Program-made: the position numbers and the translations under genes
Part shown: piece by piece, positions 17,290-27,144 of the stretch
How the letters are laid out: the number at the start of each line of letters is the position of its first letter
How positions within the stretch are numbered: position 1 is the stretch's first letter
Notes under the pieces: model-generated
Database searches by the model: none
What the model saw: the letters and a program-made list of their open reading frames with translations, nothing else
What the model was told of the DNA's origin: nothing
Assembly: GCF_023715565.1 (NCBI RefSeq)
Contig: NZ_JAMBOJ010000038.1
Span: 1 to 45,492 of the forward strand
DNA length: 45,492 nucleotides
From: Cytobacillus firmus
GTDB taxonomy: Bacteria > Bacillota > Bacilli > Bacillales > Cytobacillaceae
Direction: 5' to 3'

Positions 17290-18777
17290 TTATCTATAGC
17301 TGTTGCTGTTTGAACGGCTGTTATTGTGGCTTGGACGTTTTCCAGTGTGGCCTTGGCGGGATTTGTATGATCCTTTTTGGCCGCCTTGTCTGCCTCTGCC
17401 ATTGTATCCTCCGCGGCTGCGGTCATTTGGCTTTCTGTCGCGCTTAGATGGAAGCGGCTTTTCCTCTGTTAATTTAACAGGGGTTGTATCCGGTTCTTTT
17501 GTCAGCATCTTCAGCACGGCCTGAACAACTGTTGACGCGTCCTTTTGTGCAAGAAGCTGATCTGCGGCTTCTTTATAGCTTTCAAGATTGTTTTCCTCGA
17601 TGGTTTGCATGATTTTTTCCATTACAGCTTTTTGCTGGCCCTCTAGCGCCTCATCCAGTGTCGGAGCATCCATGCGTTCCATTTTTTTCTTAGTTGTACG
17701 TTCCACCACATGCAGGTACGATTTTTCGCGTGGATTGATGAATGTCATCGCAACACCCGTTTTTCCAGCACGTCCGGTCCGGCCGATGCGGTGAACATAG
17801 CTTTCAGGATCCTGAGGGATGTCAAAATTGTATACATGTGTGACGCCGGAAATGTCTAATCCGCGTGCTGCCACATCTGTTGCCACAAGAACGTCAATGC
17901 TTCCCTCTTTGAACTTCCTGAGAACAGAAATCCGTTTGGCCTGGCTTAAGTCACCATGGATTCCTTCAGCCATGTATCCGCGAAGATTCAAGGCTTCAGC
18001 CAATTCATCAACACGGCGCTTAGTGCGTCCGAATACGATCGCCAATTCAGGTGATTGAATATCCAGAAGTCTTGTCAGCACATCAAATTTATTTTTCTCA
18101 TGCACTTCAACATAGAATTGTTCAATAGATGAAACAGTCATTTCCTTAGCTTGTACGCGGACAACCTGAGGGTCCTTCATAAAACGTTCTGCCATTCTGC
18201 GGATTGGAGCAGGCATTGTAGCAGAGAAGAGCAGTGTTTGGCGCTCTTCAGGAATTTTCGCAAGTATTGCTTCAATATCGTCAATGAATCCCATGTTAAG
18301 CATTTCATCCGCTTCGTCAAGGATAGCCGTATGAACATGGTCCAAACGCAAAGTTTTGCGGTTGATATGGTCCAAAATACGCCCCGGCGTTCCAACGATG
18401 ATATGCGGTTTGTTCTTTAAAGCACGGATTTGACGGTTAATATCCTGTCCGCCATAAATGGAAAGGACTTTCGTTCTTTTTCCGTAGCCGATTTTATACA
18501 GTTCTTCCGATACTTGAATCGCCAGCTCACGTGTTGGAGCAATAACAATTCCCTGAATATGCTCTTTCGTGTTGTCGATTTTATCAATCATCGGAATTCC
18601 GAATGCAGCCGTTTTTCCTGTTCCTGTCTGCGCCTGCCCAATCAGGTCTTTATTCTCCAGACTTAACGGAATGGTTTGTGTCTGAATAGGAGTCGCTTCT
18701 TCAAATCCCATTCGTTTCAGTGATTTCATTGTCTCCGGGCTGATGCCCAAGTCTTGAAACTTTGTCAATGTATTCAT
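17290..18777 (-). CDS. cshA: DEAD-box RNA helicase CshA
   Basis: 495 residues. The Q motif lies near 24-36, Walker A AQTGTGKT at 49-56, then [27 protein letters not shown] and [10 protein letters not shown], followed by a basic Arg/Gly/Ser-rich tail that binds RNA. CshA remodels mRNA within the degradosome and assists ribosome assembly in the cold. The chosen ATG has AAGGAG very close; a TTG three codons later (18768) is better spaced and equally possible. Confidence 0.95.
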   Translation of the reverse strand: MNTLTKFQDLGISPETMKSLKRMGFEEATPIQTQTIPLSLENKDLIGQAQTGTGKTAAFGIPMIDKIDNTKEHIQGIVIAPTRELAIQVSEELYKIGYGKRTKVLSIYGGQDINRQIRALKNKPHIIVGTPGRILDHINRKTLRLDHVHTAILDEADEMLNMGFIDDIEAILAKIPEERQTLLFSATMPAPIRRMAERFMKDPQVVRVQAKEMTVSSIEQFYVEVHEKNKFDVLTRLLDIQSPELAIVFGRTKRRVDELAEALNLRGYMAEGIHGDLSQAKRISVLRKFKEGSIDVLVATDVAARGLDISGVTHVYNFDIPQDPESYVHRIGRTGRAGKTGVAMTFINPREKSYLHVVERTTKKKMERMDAPTLDEALEGQQKAVMEKIMQTIEENNLESYKEAADQLLAQKDASTVVQAVLKMLTKEPDTTPVKLTEEKPLPSKRDRKPNDRSRGGYNGRGRQGGQKGSYKSRQGHTGKRPSHNNSRSNSNSYR

Positions 18778-18813
18778 TCTCCTTCTAATCATAGAAAAAT
18801 TTTGTCCCTGCAA

Positions 18814-19265
18814 ACCTGCAGGCAGGAGTTCTCCTGAAAAATTGGCCTATGAGTCTCTTCCGGACGATTATAAGAAATGTTATGGCACCCTGTAAGGAGC
18901 CTTTTTACCGGCACTACCCGGCAATCTAGATGCTGTAACTTCTTATTATATAAAAAGTGCGGTTATGTTTCGTTAAGAAGAGTCCCACTCACTATGAAAC
19001 CCGCTTGAGGAAAGGATGAGGGTAAATTCTATCCAAATTGTTCACGGACAATCAGGTCTCTTAAGATAAGCGCATTTAAGCACCCATCTATTTATGGCCT
19101 TACTGAAGTATGCTTTTTCAGCAATACTTCTGTATTTAATGAAAAAAGACATTCTCCTGCTGGAGTATGTCCGGGTTCTCAAAAGAAGTTCCTGTTGGCA
19201 CTTTGGTGTTTATATTACCATTTTCAAGTAAGCTTTGCAAACGTGAAGGCTGTCTGAAAACCTTA
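18814..19265. other. Intergenic region between est and cshA with hairpins
   Basis: About 450 nt without a supported gene. It contains two strong imperfect hairpins, 19105-19130 (GAAGTAT/ATACTTC) and 19148-19171 (GACAT..CTC/GAG..ATGTC), and a long potential leader for cshA. TATAAT-like elements on the minus strand (near 18885 and 18955) lack good -35 partners, so no promoter is assigned. Confidence 0.5.
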
Positions 19266-19961
19266 TCATTCAGGCTTTTTTTGCAGAAATCCAAGGATTT
19301 CCTGAAAGAGGCGGTCCCCTTCCCCGCAGTGGCAGATAAGATGCTTTGAGTCTTTTATAAAAATTAATTTTTTGGCTGATGAACTAATATTATTATATAA
19401 ATATCTGGCGCTTCTCGGAGGCACCACTCCATCACTTTCACCCTGCGCAATTAACGTTGGTACATTGATCTGATTTAAAATAGGCCTGATGGAAGCAACA
19501 AGCCTGCGGAATTGAAGTGTTGCTGTAATCGGTGTCGCACTGATTTTCCGCTTATATCTGACGTACATTTCATTGTCAGCCAGGTTCCCCCTGAAAGCAT
19601 CTCTTACCATCTCTTTCATATCAATGAATAGCCGCTTCGGGTTCACGTAATAGGCAGCAGCACTGAGCAGAACCAATTTATCTACAGGATAATGAACCGT
19701 TAAATAGCTGGCTATCAGGCCGCCCATTGAAAAGCCAATGACATATACTTTTTCACAGCGGCTAATCAGCCTTTTCAGTTCTTCCTCTGCATGCTCAATC
19801 CACTTGTTGTAGACGATTCCTTTCAGCTTCAGTTCATCGCCATGACCCGGCAATGTCGGCACGGAAATCTCCCAGTCTGTATGTTCTTTTAAATACTCTG
19901 CCAAAGGTTCTACTTCGAATGGAGCTCCTGTAAAACCATGTATGCACATGCAGCCAATCAT
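19266..19961 (-). CDS. Alpha/beta hydrolase, carboxylesterase Est30-like
   Basis: 231 residues. The nucleophile elbow is GFSMGG with S78, the acid D177 in GESDGVVP, and histidine H207 in DSKHLICH; HGFTGAP near the start supplies the oxyanion hole. Overall layout resembles thermostable Bacillus carboxylesterase Est30 and monoacylglycerol lipases. The substrate is unknown. It lies between murF and cshA and is read in the same direction but separated from murF by the parS palindrome. Confidence 0.85.
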   Translation of the reverse strand: MIGCMCIHGFTGAPFEVEPLAEYLKEHTDWEISVPTLPGHGDELKLKGIVYNKWIEHAEEELKRLISRCEKVYVIGFSMGGLIASYLTVHYPVDKLVLLSAAAYYVNPKRLFIDMKEMVRDAFRGNLADNEMYVRYKRKISATPITATLQFRRLVASIRPILNQINVPTLIAQGESDGVVPPRSARYLYNNISSSAKKLIFIKDSKHLICHCGEGDRLFQEILGFLQKKPE

Positions 19962-20083
19962 TTACGAGTCACCGCCATTTTTTAAATTTAAGTACATTTT
20001 ATTTTACACTTTTTCCTTTTCGCCATACTAATCAAACCTGTTGGAAGATAAAAATTATAGCGAAAGAACTATTTAAAAATAAC

Positions 20084-20117
20084 TTAAACCCCTGTTTCAC
20101 GTGAAACAGGGGTTTAA
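20084..20117. other. parS (ParB/Spo0J binding site) inside a perfect 34-bp palindrome
   Basis: TGTTTCACGTGAAACA at 20093-20108 matches the bacterial parS consensus TGTTNCACGTGAAACA at every position. Flanking CCCC/GGGG and TTAAA/TTTAA extend the symmetry to 34 bp, so the RNA would fold as a strong hairpin at the end of murF. It is expected to load ParB for chromosome segregation and SMC recruitment and suggests that the locus lies in the origin half of the chromosome. Confidence 0.93.
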
Positions 20118-20234
20118 TTCCTATAATAACAGATATATACAATTTATCTATTTTTCAAAATGCTCTTACTGAAAAACTTTATGCTGTATCAGTCCTTCAT
20201 CCTTTCTGTTAAAGCTAAAAGGCTATTGAAGAAA

Positions 20235-21608
20235 CTATTGAAGAGCTGATACAACTTCTTCAAGCTTCATGCCACGGGATGCCTTGACCAGCACAATAGT
20301 TTCCTGGTCGACATGTTTCTTCAGTTCTTGAATAAGGTCCTGTTTGTCAGTAAAGGCTGCCACCCGTTCATGAGGCAGGACTTCCTTCGCCCCCTTGGCG
20401 ATAAATTCCCCGAGCTTGCCGAAAGTAAACACGTAATCAACCTTTTTGGCATCCACAGATTTCCCAGTGGAGTAATGGAAATCCTCCTCCTGCGGACCAA
20501 GCTCCAGCATATCACCAAGAACGAGAACTTTCTTTTTGTAGCCAGGAAGATTGGCGACCAGCTCAATGGCTGCATTCATGGATGTCGGGCTGGCATTATA
20601 GGCATCATTAATAATTTTTTCACCCATTTTGCCCTCGAGCAGTTCCATTCTCATATTGGTCAACTTTAAGCTTGCAAAGCCTTCGTTCATCTTTTCGTAC
20701 GGAACGCCGAAATGGGATGCTGCAATCATTGCTGCCAGGGCATTGAGAACGTTATGGGTGCCCAGTACAGGCAGGTTAAATTCCTCGTCGGATTCATTGA
20801 TCCTAAATGTGCTGCCCTTGTCATTCTGCTTGATATTCACCGGATACACATCGCTTTTCCCGGTTCTCCCAAAGGTTCTTAATGCCGCCGAACCATTGTA
20901 GGTTTTCAGCTTTTCATCAAGAAGCGGCTCATCACCGTAATAAATAACCAGGCCATTTTCCTGAAGGCCATTTATAATTTCCAGCTTCGCTTCTGCAATC
21001 CCTTCTCTGGAACCTAAATCCTGCAGATGGGATTCGCCTATATTCGTAATGATCACGGCGTCCGGACGGGCAAGCTTCGTAAGAAAATCGATTTCTCCCC
21101 TTCCGCTCATTCCCATTTCGAGTACGGCGATTTCCGTATCTTCTTCAAGTGCCAGAATGGTCAGGGGAAGACCGATATGGTTGTTATAGTTGCCTTCCGT
21201 TTTTTGAACCTTAAAGTTTAGTGACAGAAGGTTTGCAGTCATATCCTTGGTCGTTGTTTTGCCGTTGCTTCCTGTGATGCCTGCGACCTTTACGTTTAAT
21301 TCATTACGATAGCTTCTCGCCAATTCCTGAAGAGCTGTCAGTGTATCTTCAACAATGAGGATGGGAAGATGCAGTGGCGGATTGGGAACATCCTTTTGCC
21401 AAAAAGCCGCGGTTGCCCCTTTTTCAATGGCATCTTCTACAAATCGATGGCCATCTGAATTTTCCCCTTTGAAAGGAACAAATAAATTGCCCTTCCCGAT
21501 TTTTCTGGAGTCAATGCTGACGCCTTGAATGGAAGTGGCATTAATTGAAGATACGTCATTATCTACTTTAATCATCTGTGTAATTTCCTGAAGTGTTTTC
21601 TTAATCAT
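20235..21608 (-). CDS. murF: UDP-MurNAc-tripeptide-D-alanyl-D-alanine ligase
   Basis: 457 residues. Mur ligase architecture: N-terminal UDP-binding domain, ATP loop GITGSNGKTTTKD at about 110-122, central motifs EMGMSGRGEI and ITNIGESHLQDLGS, and C-terminal domain with DAYNASPTSM and LGDMLELG. It adds D-Ala-D-Ala (made by Ddl) to the peptidoglycan precursor. AGGAGG lies 8 nt before the ATG at 21608. Confidence 0.97.
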   Translation of the reverse strand: MIKKTLQEITQMIKVDNDVSSINATSIQGVSIDSRKIGKGNLFVPFKGENSDGHRFVEDAIEKGATAAFWQKDVPNPPLHLPILIVEDTLTALQELARSYRNELNVKVAGITGSNGKTTTKDMTANLLSLNFKVQKTEGNYNNHIGLPLTILALEEDTEIAVLEMGMSGRGEIDFLTKLARPDAVIITNIGESHLQDLGSREGIAEAKLEIINGLQENGLVIYYGDEPLLDEKLKTYNGSAALRTFGRTGKSDVYPVNIKQNDKGSTFRINESDEEFNLPVLGTHNVLNALAAMIAASHFGVPYEKMNEGFASLKLTNMRMELLEGKMGEKIINDAYNASPTSMNAAIELVANLPGYKKKVLVLGDMLELGPQEEDFHYSTGKSVDAKKVDYVFTFGKLGEFIAKGAKEVLPHERVAAFTDKQDLIQELKKHVDQETIVLVKASRGMKLEEVVSALQ

Positions 21609-21673
21609 GTGGCGCCTCCTATGGGGCAAAATCAGCAGCTCACCCAACATCCTGATTTTGCCAATTATGTATG

Positions 21674-21707
21674 AACAAAAGGAACACGGCAAAGATGCCG
21701 TGTTTCC
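21674..21707 (-). terminator. Hairpin between ddl and murF
   Basis: Minus strand stem AACACGGC/GCCGTGTT extended by GGAA/TTCC, followed by TTTTGTT. It could attenuate read-through from ddl into murF. Confidence 0.65.
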
Positions 21708-21725
21708 TTCAACAGTTATGCCCTT

Positions 21726-22802
21726 TTACATCGTGTGTTTGATGCTCTGTTTCTCAGCATGGCGTTCGATGGCCAGATTAACAAGCTTTTCAATCAGCTG
21801 AGGATATTCTACTCCTGTATGCTTCCACAGAAGCGGGAACATGCTGAAAGGTGTAAAGCCCGGCATGGTGTTGACTTCATTAATGTATAGTTTACCCTCT
21901 CTTGTTAAAAAGAAATCAGCCCGGACAAGACCAGAGCAGTCAAGGGCTTTAAATGCCTTAATAGCCATATCGCTCAGTTCGCTGTACTCACTCTCTGAGA
22001 TTTCAGCAGGAATGATTAATGCTGTGTCTCCATCCTCATATTTCGCTTTATAGTCATAAAATTCAACCTTCGGCACAATCTCACCGGCAACAGAGCATTC
22101 CGGATGATCATTGCCCAGCACGCCAGCTTCAATCTCTCTTGCAGTGACGCCTTCTTCGATAATGATTTTACGGTCAAATTGGAAAGCCTCTTTAAATGCT
22201 CCTTCAAGCTCTGTGCGGTTCATGCACTTGCTGATGCCCACACTGGAACCCAGGTTGGCAGGTTTTACGAAACAAGGGTAGCCGAGTTCTTTTTCCACTT
22301 TTTCATACGCTGCCTCTGTTTCATTCTCCCACTCACTGCGGATAAACCAGACATACTTCACCTGAGGCAGGCCTGCCTGTGCAAATATATTCTTCATGAT
22401 AACCTTATCCATGCCCGCTGATGAAGCCAATACCCCATTCCCCACATATGGCAGGTTTAAGAGTTCAAGCAGCCCCTGAACTGTGCCATCTTCACCGTTC
22501 GGACCGTGAAGCAGCGGAAAGATTACATCAAATGGGCCTTTTTCCTTTGTACCCTGGAAAAGGGTAGGTGCCAAAGCTGTTGGAGGAAGTGCCTCCCCCT
22601 GGGAGAATTCCAGCTCCTTTACACTGGAAACAGGAGCCTGCAGTTGAGGGCCTTTTACCCACCGGCCTTCTTCAGATATATAAATAGGATGAATTTCAAA
22701 TTTCTCTAAATCCAATGCTTTAATGACGGCCATTGCAGTCTGCATAGATACTTTATGCTCCGCTGACTTTCCGCCGTATAAAAGACCAACCTTTGTTTTC
22801 AT
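21726..22802 (-). CDS. ddl: D-alanine--D-alanine ligase
   Basis: 358 residues, ATP-grasp ligase. [10 protein letters not shown] at the N terminus, [27 protein letters not shown], and [23 protein letters not shown] with metal-binding residues. Makes the D-Ala-D-Ala dipeptide for MurF using D-alanine from Alr. GGAGGT lies 7 nt before ATG 22802. Confidence 0.96.
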   Translation of the reverse strand: MKTKVGLLYGGKSAEHKVSMQTAMAVIKALDLEKFEIHPIYISEEGRWVKGPQLQAPVSSVKELEFSQGEALPPTALAPTLFQGTKEKGPFDVIFPLLHGPNGEDGTVQGLLELLNLPYVGNGVLASSAGMDKVIMKNIFAQAGLPQVKYVWFIRSEWENETEAAYEKVEKELGYPCFVKPANLGSSVGISKCMNRTELEGAFKEAFQFDRKIIIEEGVTAREIEAGVLGNDHPECSVAGEIVPKVEFYDYKAKYEDGDTALIIPAEISESEYSELSDMAIKAFKALDCSGLVRADFFLTREGKLYINEVNTMPGFTPFSMFPLLWKHTGVEYPQLIEKLVNLAIERHAEKQSIKHTM

Positions 22803-23157
22803 AAAAAGAACCTCCAATATTCAATCATCGACTAACCGGCTTTTCATGCCGTTTTATTTTCTTAAACTGATTTATATGTTCATTCAAGCTACTCTATATT
22901 GTAACACTTTCACATTTACGAAAGGGAGTGATTACCTCTTCAATTCTTCAGGAATTTTTTTCTGCACATTCGCCCATATTTCTATATGTATGACAGAGTG
23001 CTGAAAAAGGAAACTTTTCTTATCTTATAAATAAATAATTTCCTTTTCCGGAAATAATTATTTCAAGAAAACGTTTACCTTCCTTTTATAGAGCAAAACT
23101 TCTCATCCACTCATAATCATCAGAGTTTTTTTATTATTAAAACAAAAGTTTTATCTA

Positions 23158-23186
23158 TTAACTTTTAATGAAAAACAAGATATAAT
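23158..23186 (+). promoter_or_regulatory. Sigma-A promoter of the symporter gene
   Basis: -35 TTAACT (23158-23163), 17-nt spacer, -10 TATAAT (23181-23186), 42 nt before the ATG. The rest of the 425-nt divergent gap to ddl is AT-rich and shows no clear element. Confidence 0.65.
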
Positions 23187-23228
23187 CCCCCTAATAAAAA
23201 CAATTGTATTTTTTAGGAGGACAAAATA

Positions 23229-24419
23229 ATGAAGTTCGGTTTGCTTCCCAGAATCATTGCAGCTATTGCATTAGGTATTTTAATAGGTTCTTTTTCTCCC
23301 GAATGGCTTATTCAGCTATTTGCTACTTTTAATGGACTCTTCGGAAACTTTCTTGGTTTCGCGATTCCATTAATTATTATCGGATTCATCGCACCAGGCA
23401 TCGGCAGCATGGGGAAAGGTGCAGGGAAACTGCTTGGGATTACAACCGGTTTTGCCTATGCTTCCACAATCACTGCCGGTTTAATTGCTTATCTTTCTGC
23501 GACGGTGTTATATCCGATTCTATTAAAAAACCAAAGCTTCAAAAAGTTTGAGAATCCTGAGGATGCATTGCTGTCACCTTTTTTCCAGGTGGACATGCCT
23601 CCGGTAATGGGTGTGATGACGGCACTGCTGATTTCATTCACTTTAGGCCTTGGATTGGCCGCAATTAAAGGAAACACCCTGCAAAATGCGATGAATGATT
23701 TCCGTGATATTATTGAAAAATTGATTGAAAAGCTCATTATTCCTTTGCTTCCTGTCCATATTTTCGGGATCTTCGCCAATATGACGCAAGGCGGACAGGT
23801 TGGTGCTATTATTTCGGTATTTGCCAAAGTTTTTGTCATGATTATTGCTCTTCACCTCTTAATTTTACTGCTTCAATATTCAGCAGCCGGCAGCCTTATG
23901 AAAGCCAATCCGCTGAGACTTATGAAGAATATGATGCCTGCATACTTTACGGCGCTTGGAACCCAGTCATCTGCCTCCACCATTCCTGTTACGCTTAAAC
24001 AGGTTAAAAAACTTGGTGCACGCGAAAAAGTCGCGGATTTCTCTGTACCATTATTGGCAACAATTCATCTTTCCGGCAGCACAATAACGATTGTGAGTTG
24101 TGCGATCGCCGTAATGATGCTGCAGGGGCAAACAGCCTCACTTGCAGAAGTCCTGCCTTTTATATTAATGCTTGGAATCACAATGGTTGCAGCTCCAGGT
24201 GTTCCCGGGGGGGCTGTCATGGCCGCGTTGGGTCTGCTTGAAAGCATGCTTGGATTCAATGAAACCATGCTGGCCCTTATGATTGCCCTATACCTTGCCC
24301 AGGACAGCTTTGGAACTGCATGCAATGTAACTGGTGACGGTGCACTGACTCTGCTGTCTGATAAGGTGAGCGGCAAAGAGAAGAAGCTTCAGACCCCATC
24401 GGCTGTAAAAGCTGAATGA
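23229..24419 (+). CDS. Dicarboxylate/amino acid:cation symporter (DAACS family)
   Basis: 396 residues with about eight membrane helices plus re-entrant loops. The family serine-rich hairpin is GTQSSASTIPVTL, and the second hairpin and binding region are MVAAPGVPGGAVMAALGLL and ALYLAQDSFGTACNVTGDG. Likely sodium-coupled uptake of an acidic substrate such as a dicarboxylate or amino acid; the exact substrate cannot be told. AGGAGG lies 8 nt before the ATG, and a clear terminator follows. Confidence 0.9.
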   Translation: MKFGLLPRIIAAIALGILIGSFSPEWLIQLFATFNGLFGNFLGFAIPLIIIGFIAPGIGSMGKGAGKLLGITTGFAYASTITAGLIAYLSATVLYPILLKNQSFKKFENPEDALLSPFFQVDMPPVMGVMTALLISFTLGLGLAAIKGNTLQNAMNDFRDIIEKLIEKLIIPLLPVHIFGIFANMTQGGQVGAIISVFAKVFVMIIALHLLILLLQYSAAGSLMKANPLRLMKNMMPAYFTALGTQSSASTIPVTLKQVKKLGAREKVADFSVPLLATIHLSGSTITIVSCAIAVMMLQGQTASLAEVLPFILMLGITMVAAPGVPGGAVMAALGLLESMLGFNETMLALMIALYLAQDSFGTACNVTGDGALTLLSDKVSGKEKKLQTPSAVKAE

Positions 24420-24422
24420 TTG

Positions 24423-24456
24423 AAAAAAAGATGTCCCAATTTGGGGCATCTTTTTT
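24423..24456 (+). terminator. Terminator after the symporter gene
   Basis: Stem AGATGTCCC/GGGGCATCT (one G-U) with six T residues, preceded by an A run, so it could work in both directions. Confidence 0.88.
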
Positions 24457-24521
24457 CAGTTAGACGATTTATCGGATACTTAAACAAGCACCCAGATAGT
24501 GAAAATGGTGCATATTTTCAT

Positions 24522-24930
24522 TTACTTAACAATTAAAACAGGCGCTTTCACACGTTTGACAATCTTATGACTGACACTTCCGAGTACCATTGCCTGTAGA
24601 GTATTCAACCCCCGGCTGCCGACAATGGCAACATCAAAATCCCCCTTGTTGGCAAATTCCACAATGGCTGGTCCAGGCTCTCTCCCTGCAGGATTTTTAT
24701 TTCATATGAAATGCGCTTCTCTTTTAATAAGCTTTCTATAGGCTCTAAACGTTTTTTCCTCACCTGATCCACTATACTTTTATCAAAATGGTGAACGATA
24801 TCTTCCTTTGAGGTCTGGCTATCAACGACATACAATACGGTTACTTCAGAATCAGGATTCTGTTCAGCCAGTTGAATGGCTATAGCAGCTGCCCGAATGG
24901 AATGATCAGATCCATCTGTTTTTTAAACAC
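24522..24930 (-). pseudogene. Universal stress protein (UspA family), broken
   Basis: Conceptual translation across frames gives DGSDHSIRAAAIAIQLAEQ, VTVLYVVDSQTS, then EPGPAIVEFANKGDFDVAIVG and SRGLNTLQAMVLGSVSHKIV, a typical 140-residue Usp with the ATP-binding GSRG...GSVS motif. Two lesions are seen. The beta-1 segment between MFKK and DGSDH is missing (a short deletion that shifts frame), and the tract GGGAGAGAGCC near 24690 carries an apparent extra GA. It lies downstream of the broken SulP gene, a common SulP-Usp pairing. Confidence 0.85.
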
Positions 24931-24955
24931 AGAGCCTCACCCCTTACTAATTCTT

Positions 24956-24993
24956 ATAAAGAAAATACCACAGTCAAAGCTGACTGTGGTATT
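24956..24993 (-). terminator. Terminator after the SulP pseudogene
   Basis: Perfect 13-bp stem AATACCACAGTCA/TGACTGTGGTATT with a 4-nt loop, followed on the minus strand by TTTTCTTT. Confidence 0.8.
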
Positions 24994-25005
24994 AATTACA
25001 GTATT

Positions 25006-26266
25006 TTAATGGCCGGATAATTTTGCTCCCGGTTTGCGGTGAACGGCCAGACGCTCTATCAGGTTCGAACTTGGCGCGTTTAATCCTGATAGACGGACCA
25101 ACACACCATTGTCACGAAGTTTTAATACAATCTTATCGATGGCGGCGACACCCGAGTCATCCCAGACATGCGCCTTTGTAAAATCTATTTCAACTTCTTC
25201 TAATTCTTCATTAAAATCAAATGCTGCTATAAGTTCATCCACGGAAGCAAAGAAAACCTGGCCAGTTACAGCGTATATTTTCTTGTCCCCTTCCACTCGT
25301 GATGCAACATGTACTTTGGAAATTTTAGCCACAAAAAAGATCGCGCTTAAAATGATCCCGGCAAAAACACCTTTGGATAAATCATGAGTGAAAACCGTGA
25401 TAACAGTAGTTACAACCATAACAATCGAATCTGTTACAGGCGTTTTTGCAAGGTCCTTAATGGATGACCAATCAAAGGTTCCGATTGATACCATGATCAT
25501 AACTCCCAAGGCAGCCATTGGTATTTGTACGACAATATTGCTTAATACTAAAATCAGAAACATCAGGAATGTGCCAGCCACTAGGGTTGACAGTCTGCCT
25601 CTTCCTCCTGATTTCACATTAATGACGGATTGTCCAATCATCGCACAGCCTGCCATTCCGCCGAATAAACCGGACACGATATTCGCAATTCCCTGTCCGC
25701 GGCTTTCCATGTTCTTATCACTGGCCGTATCGGTCATGTCATCCACAATGGATGAAGTCAAAAGAGATTCAAGCAAGCCAACGATTGAAAGGGCAATAGA
25801 GTAAGGGAAAATAATCTTAAGAGTCTCAAAGGCATGTAGCATCTGCGAATTGCTCGAGCTGAGCCATGAAAATCAATATTGCCAGTGCGTTCACAAATCC
25901 AATCATAACAGCACGGGGAATGAATTTCATAAAGCGGGCTAATTTAAGCACACCAAATAAAATCTGCAGAATCCCTGTCAAAATCGTCGCAGCAAATAAA
26001 TACTGCAATCCGTGATCAGCTACTAAAGTAACCATTAATAACGCCATCGCACCGGTTGCAGCAGAAATCATTCCAGGCCTTCCGCCCACTATAGCAATGG
26101 TCACAGCTATACAGAACGAAGCATACAATCCAATCATCGGATCAACACCTGCGATAATGGAGAAAGCAATCGCCTCAGGAATCAGTGCCAATGCCACTAC
26201 GATTCCAGAAAGGATATCGCCCTTCACATTGCCAAACCATTGTTCCTTTTTTGATAATATTCTCAA
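25006..26266 (-). pseudogene. SulP-family anion transporter, internally deleted and frameshifted
   Basis: Two consecutive frames together resemble a SulP permease. The 5' part (to 25826) has the N-terminal signature [20 protein letters not shown] and helices up to [11 protein letters not shown], then stops. The 3' part resumes at [20 protein letters not shown], includes the SulP segment [20 protein letters not shown], and ends with a STAS domain (EVEIDFTKAHVWDDSGVAAI). Combined length is about 420 residues against about 490 in full-length relatives, so roughly 70-90 residues are missing at the junction near 25830 together with a frame change. SulP proteins move sulfate, bicarbonate or other anions. 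Confidence 0.88.
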
Positions 26267-26445
26267 ATAAACACCTCGTTTAAATAGATTTATAGTAATG
26301 ACTTTGAACTCTCATCAAAGTCGTGCCGACAAAAACATATAGAATCATACCACATTTACTTGTCTTTACAAGTCCTTATGTAAGCGTAACTAATACTTAT
26401 AATCTTGTTTTTTCTTTTCAAATCTCACGATTGCTATATAGCCAA

Positions 26446-26473
26446 CAAAAAATGACCCTGAAGCAGAGTCATT
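26446..26473 (-). terminator. Terminator after the VOC gene
   Basis: Minus strand 10-bp stem AATGACTCTG/CAGGGTCATT with 3-nt loop and a T run. Confidence 0.88.
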
Positions 26474-26474
26474 T

Positions 26475-26867
26475 TTAACCGAGAGGTGAACAAACCTCAA
26501 TATAATGCCCATCCGGGTCTTCTACATATGCCACTTTCTGTCCCCAGGGCTTTTCAATCGGCTCGAGCAGAAAAGGCACCCCTGCTGCCTTGAGCTTTCC
26601 AACAAGTGCTTCCACTTCTTCCGTCACAAACCCCAGCTCGAAAGTCTGCTCCTTCCTCGTTCCATCCGGTATTGGCAGTCCGGTGACTTCCCGTCCGCCT
26701 TCTCTCGTATTGAATGAAAGAATGGTGCTGCCTGTATCATACTCGATGTAAGTTCCAAATTCATTCCGAAGCTTCAGGCCCAGCAATTGACCATAAAAAT
26801 GCTTCGTTCTTTCCAGACATTCCGCATATAAAATGACATACCCCAGCTTCAATTCCATTACGTTCAC
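26475..26867 (-). CDS. VOC (glyoxalase/bleomycin-resistance fold) family protein
   Basis: 130 residues with two beta-alpha-beta-beta-beta modules: KLGYVILYAECLERTKHFYG...GLKL, and FELGFVTEEVEALVGKLKAAG...AYVEDPDGHYIEV. The C-terminal EDPDGHYIEV is the typical metal-site strand. Substrate unknown; such proteins include lyases, dioxygenases and antibiotic-binding proteins. Single gene with its own terminator. Confidence 0.85.
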   Translation of the reverse strand: MNVMELKLGYVILYAECLERTKHFYGQLLGLKLRNEFGTYIEYDTGSTILSFNTREGGREVTGLPIPDGTRKEQTFELGFVTEEVEALVGKLKAAGVPFLLEPIEKPWGQKVAYVEDPDGHYIEVCSPLG

Positions 26868-27001
26868 CTCTTCAAAGTTTCTTTACATAGGATTTCAATA
26901 TAGGAGGTATTTTCTCCTTTTAAGAGAATGTATAAACTTGGAAGTATTATCAAGAGGTACAACAATACAGGATTTTTAGTTTTAATGGAGGGGTACTTGC
27001 A

Positions 27002-27106
27002 ATGAAGGAAGATACAGCCCTTAAGGTGATGATTCACCCCATACAGGAAGAGGATTTGCCCGAGCTATATCCGGATGGGTGTACTAAGGGAAGAGTGGAG
27101 GAATAG
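27002..27106 (+). pseudogene. Short remnant, possibly the start of a GNAT acetyltransferase
   Basis: A 34-codon frame with a good ribosome binding site (GGAGGGG, 7 nt before ATG). Its residues KVMIHPIQEEDLPELYP resemble the first strand and helix of GNAT acetyltransferases (the 'I.P..eeDl..l' pattern), but the frame ends after a further 12 unrelated residues. I read it as the 5' stub left by a deletion whose other end lies at the following terminator. A genuine small protein cannot be excluded. Confidence 0.45.
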
Positions 27107-27114
27107 GGCATAAT

Positions 27115-27144
27115 AAAAAGGCTCATTTGTTATCGAGCCTTTTT
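27115..27144. terminator. Bidirectional terminator at the end of the cobalamin operon
   Basis: AAAAAGGCTC - loop - GAGCCTTTTT. It ends the minus-strand cobalamin operon right after cblS and also any plus-strand transcript of the small remnant. Confidence 0.88.

Noticed and set aside
24605..24835. Stand-alone 76-residue protein inside the Usp region
   Set aside because: It is the middle fragment of the broken Usp gene; flanking sequence in other frames continues the same family on both sides.
25006..25842. A complete SulP-like permease of 278 residues
   Set aside because: It lacks the N-terminal half of the transport domain, which is found in another frame directly upstream.
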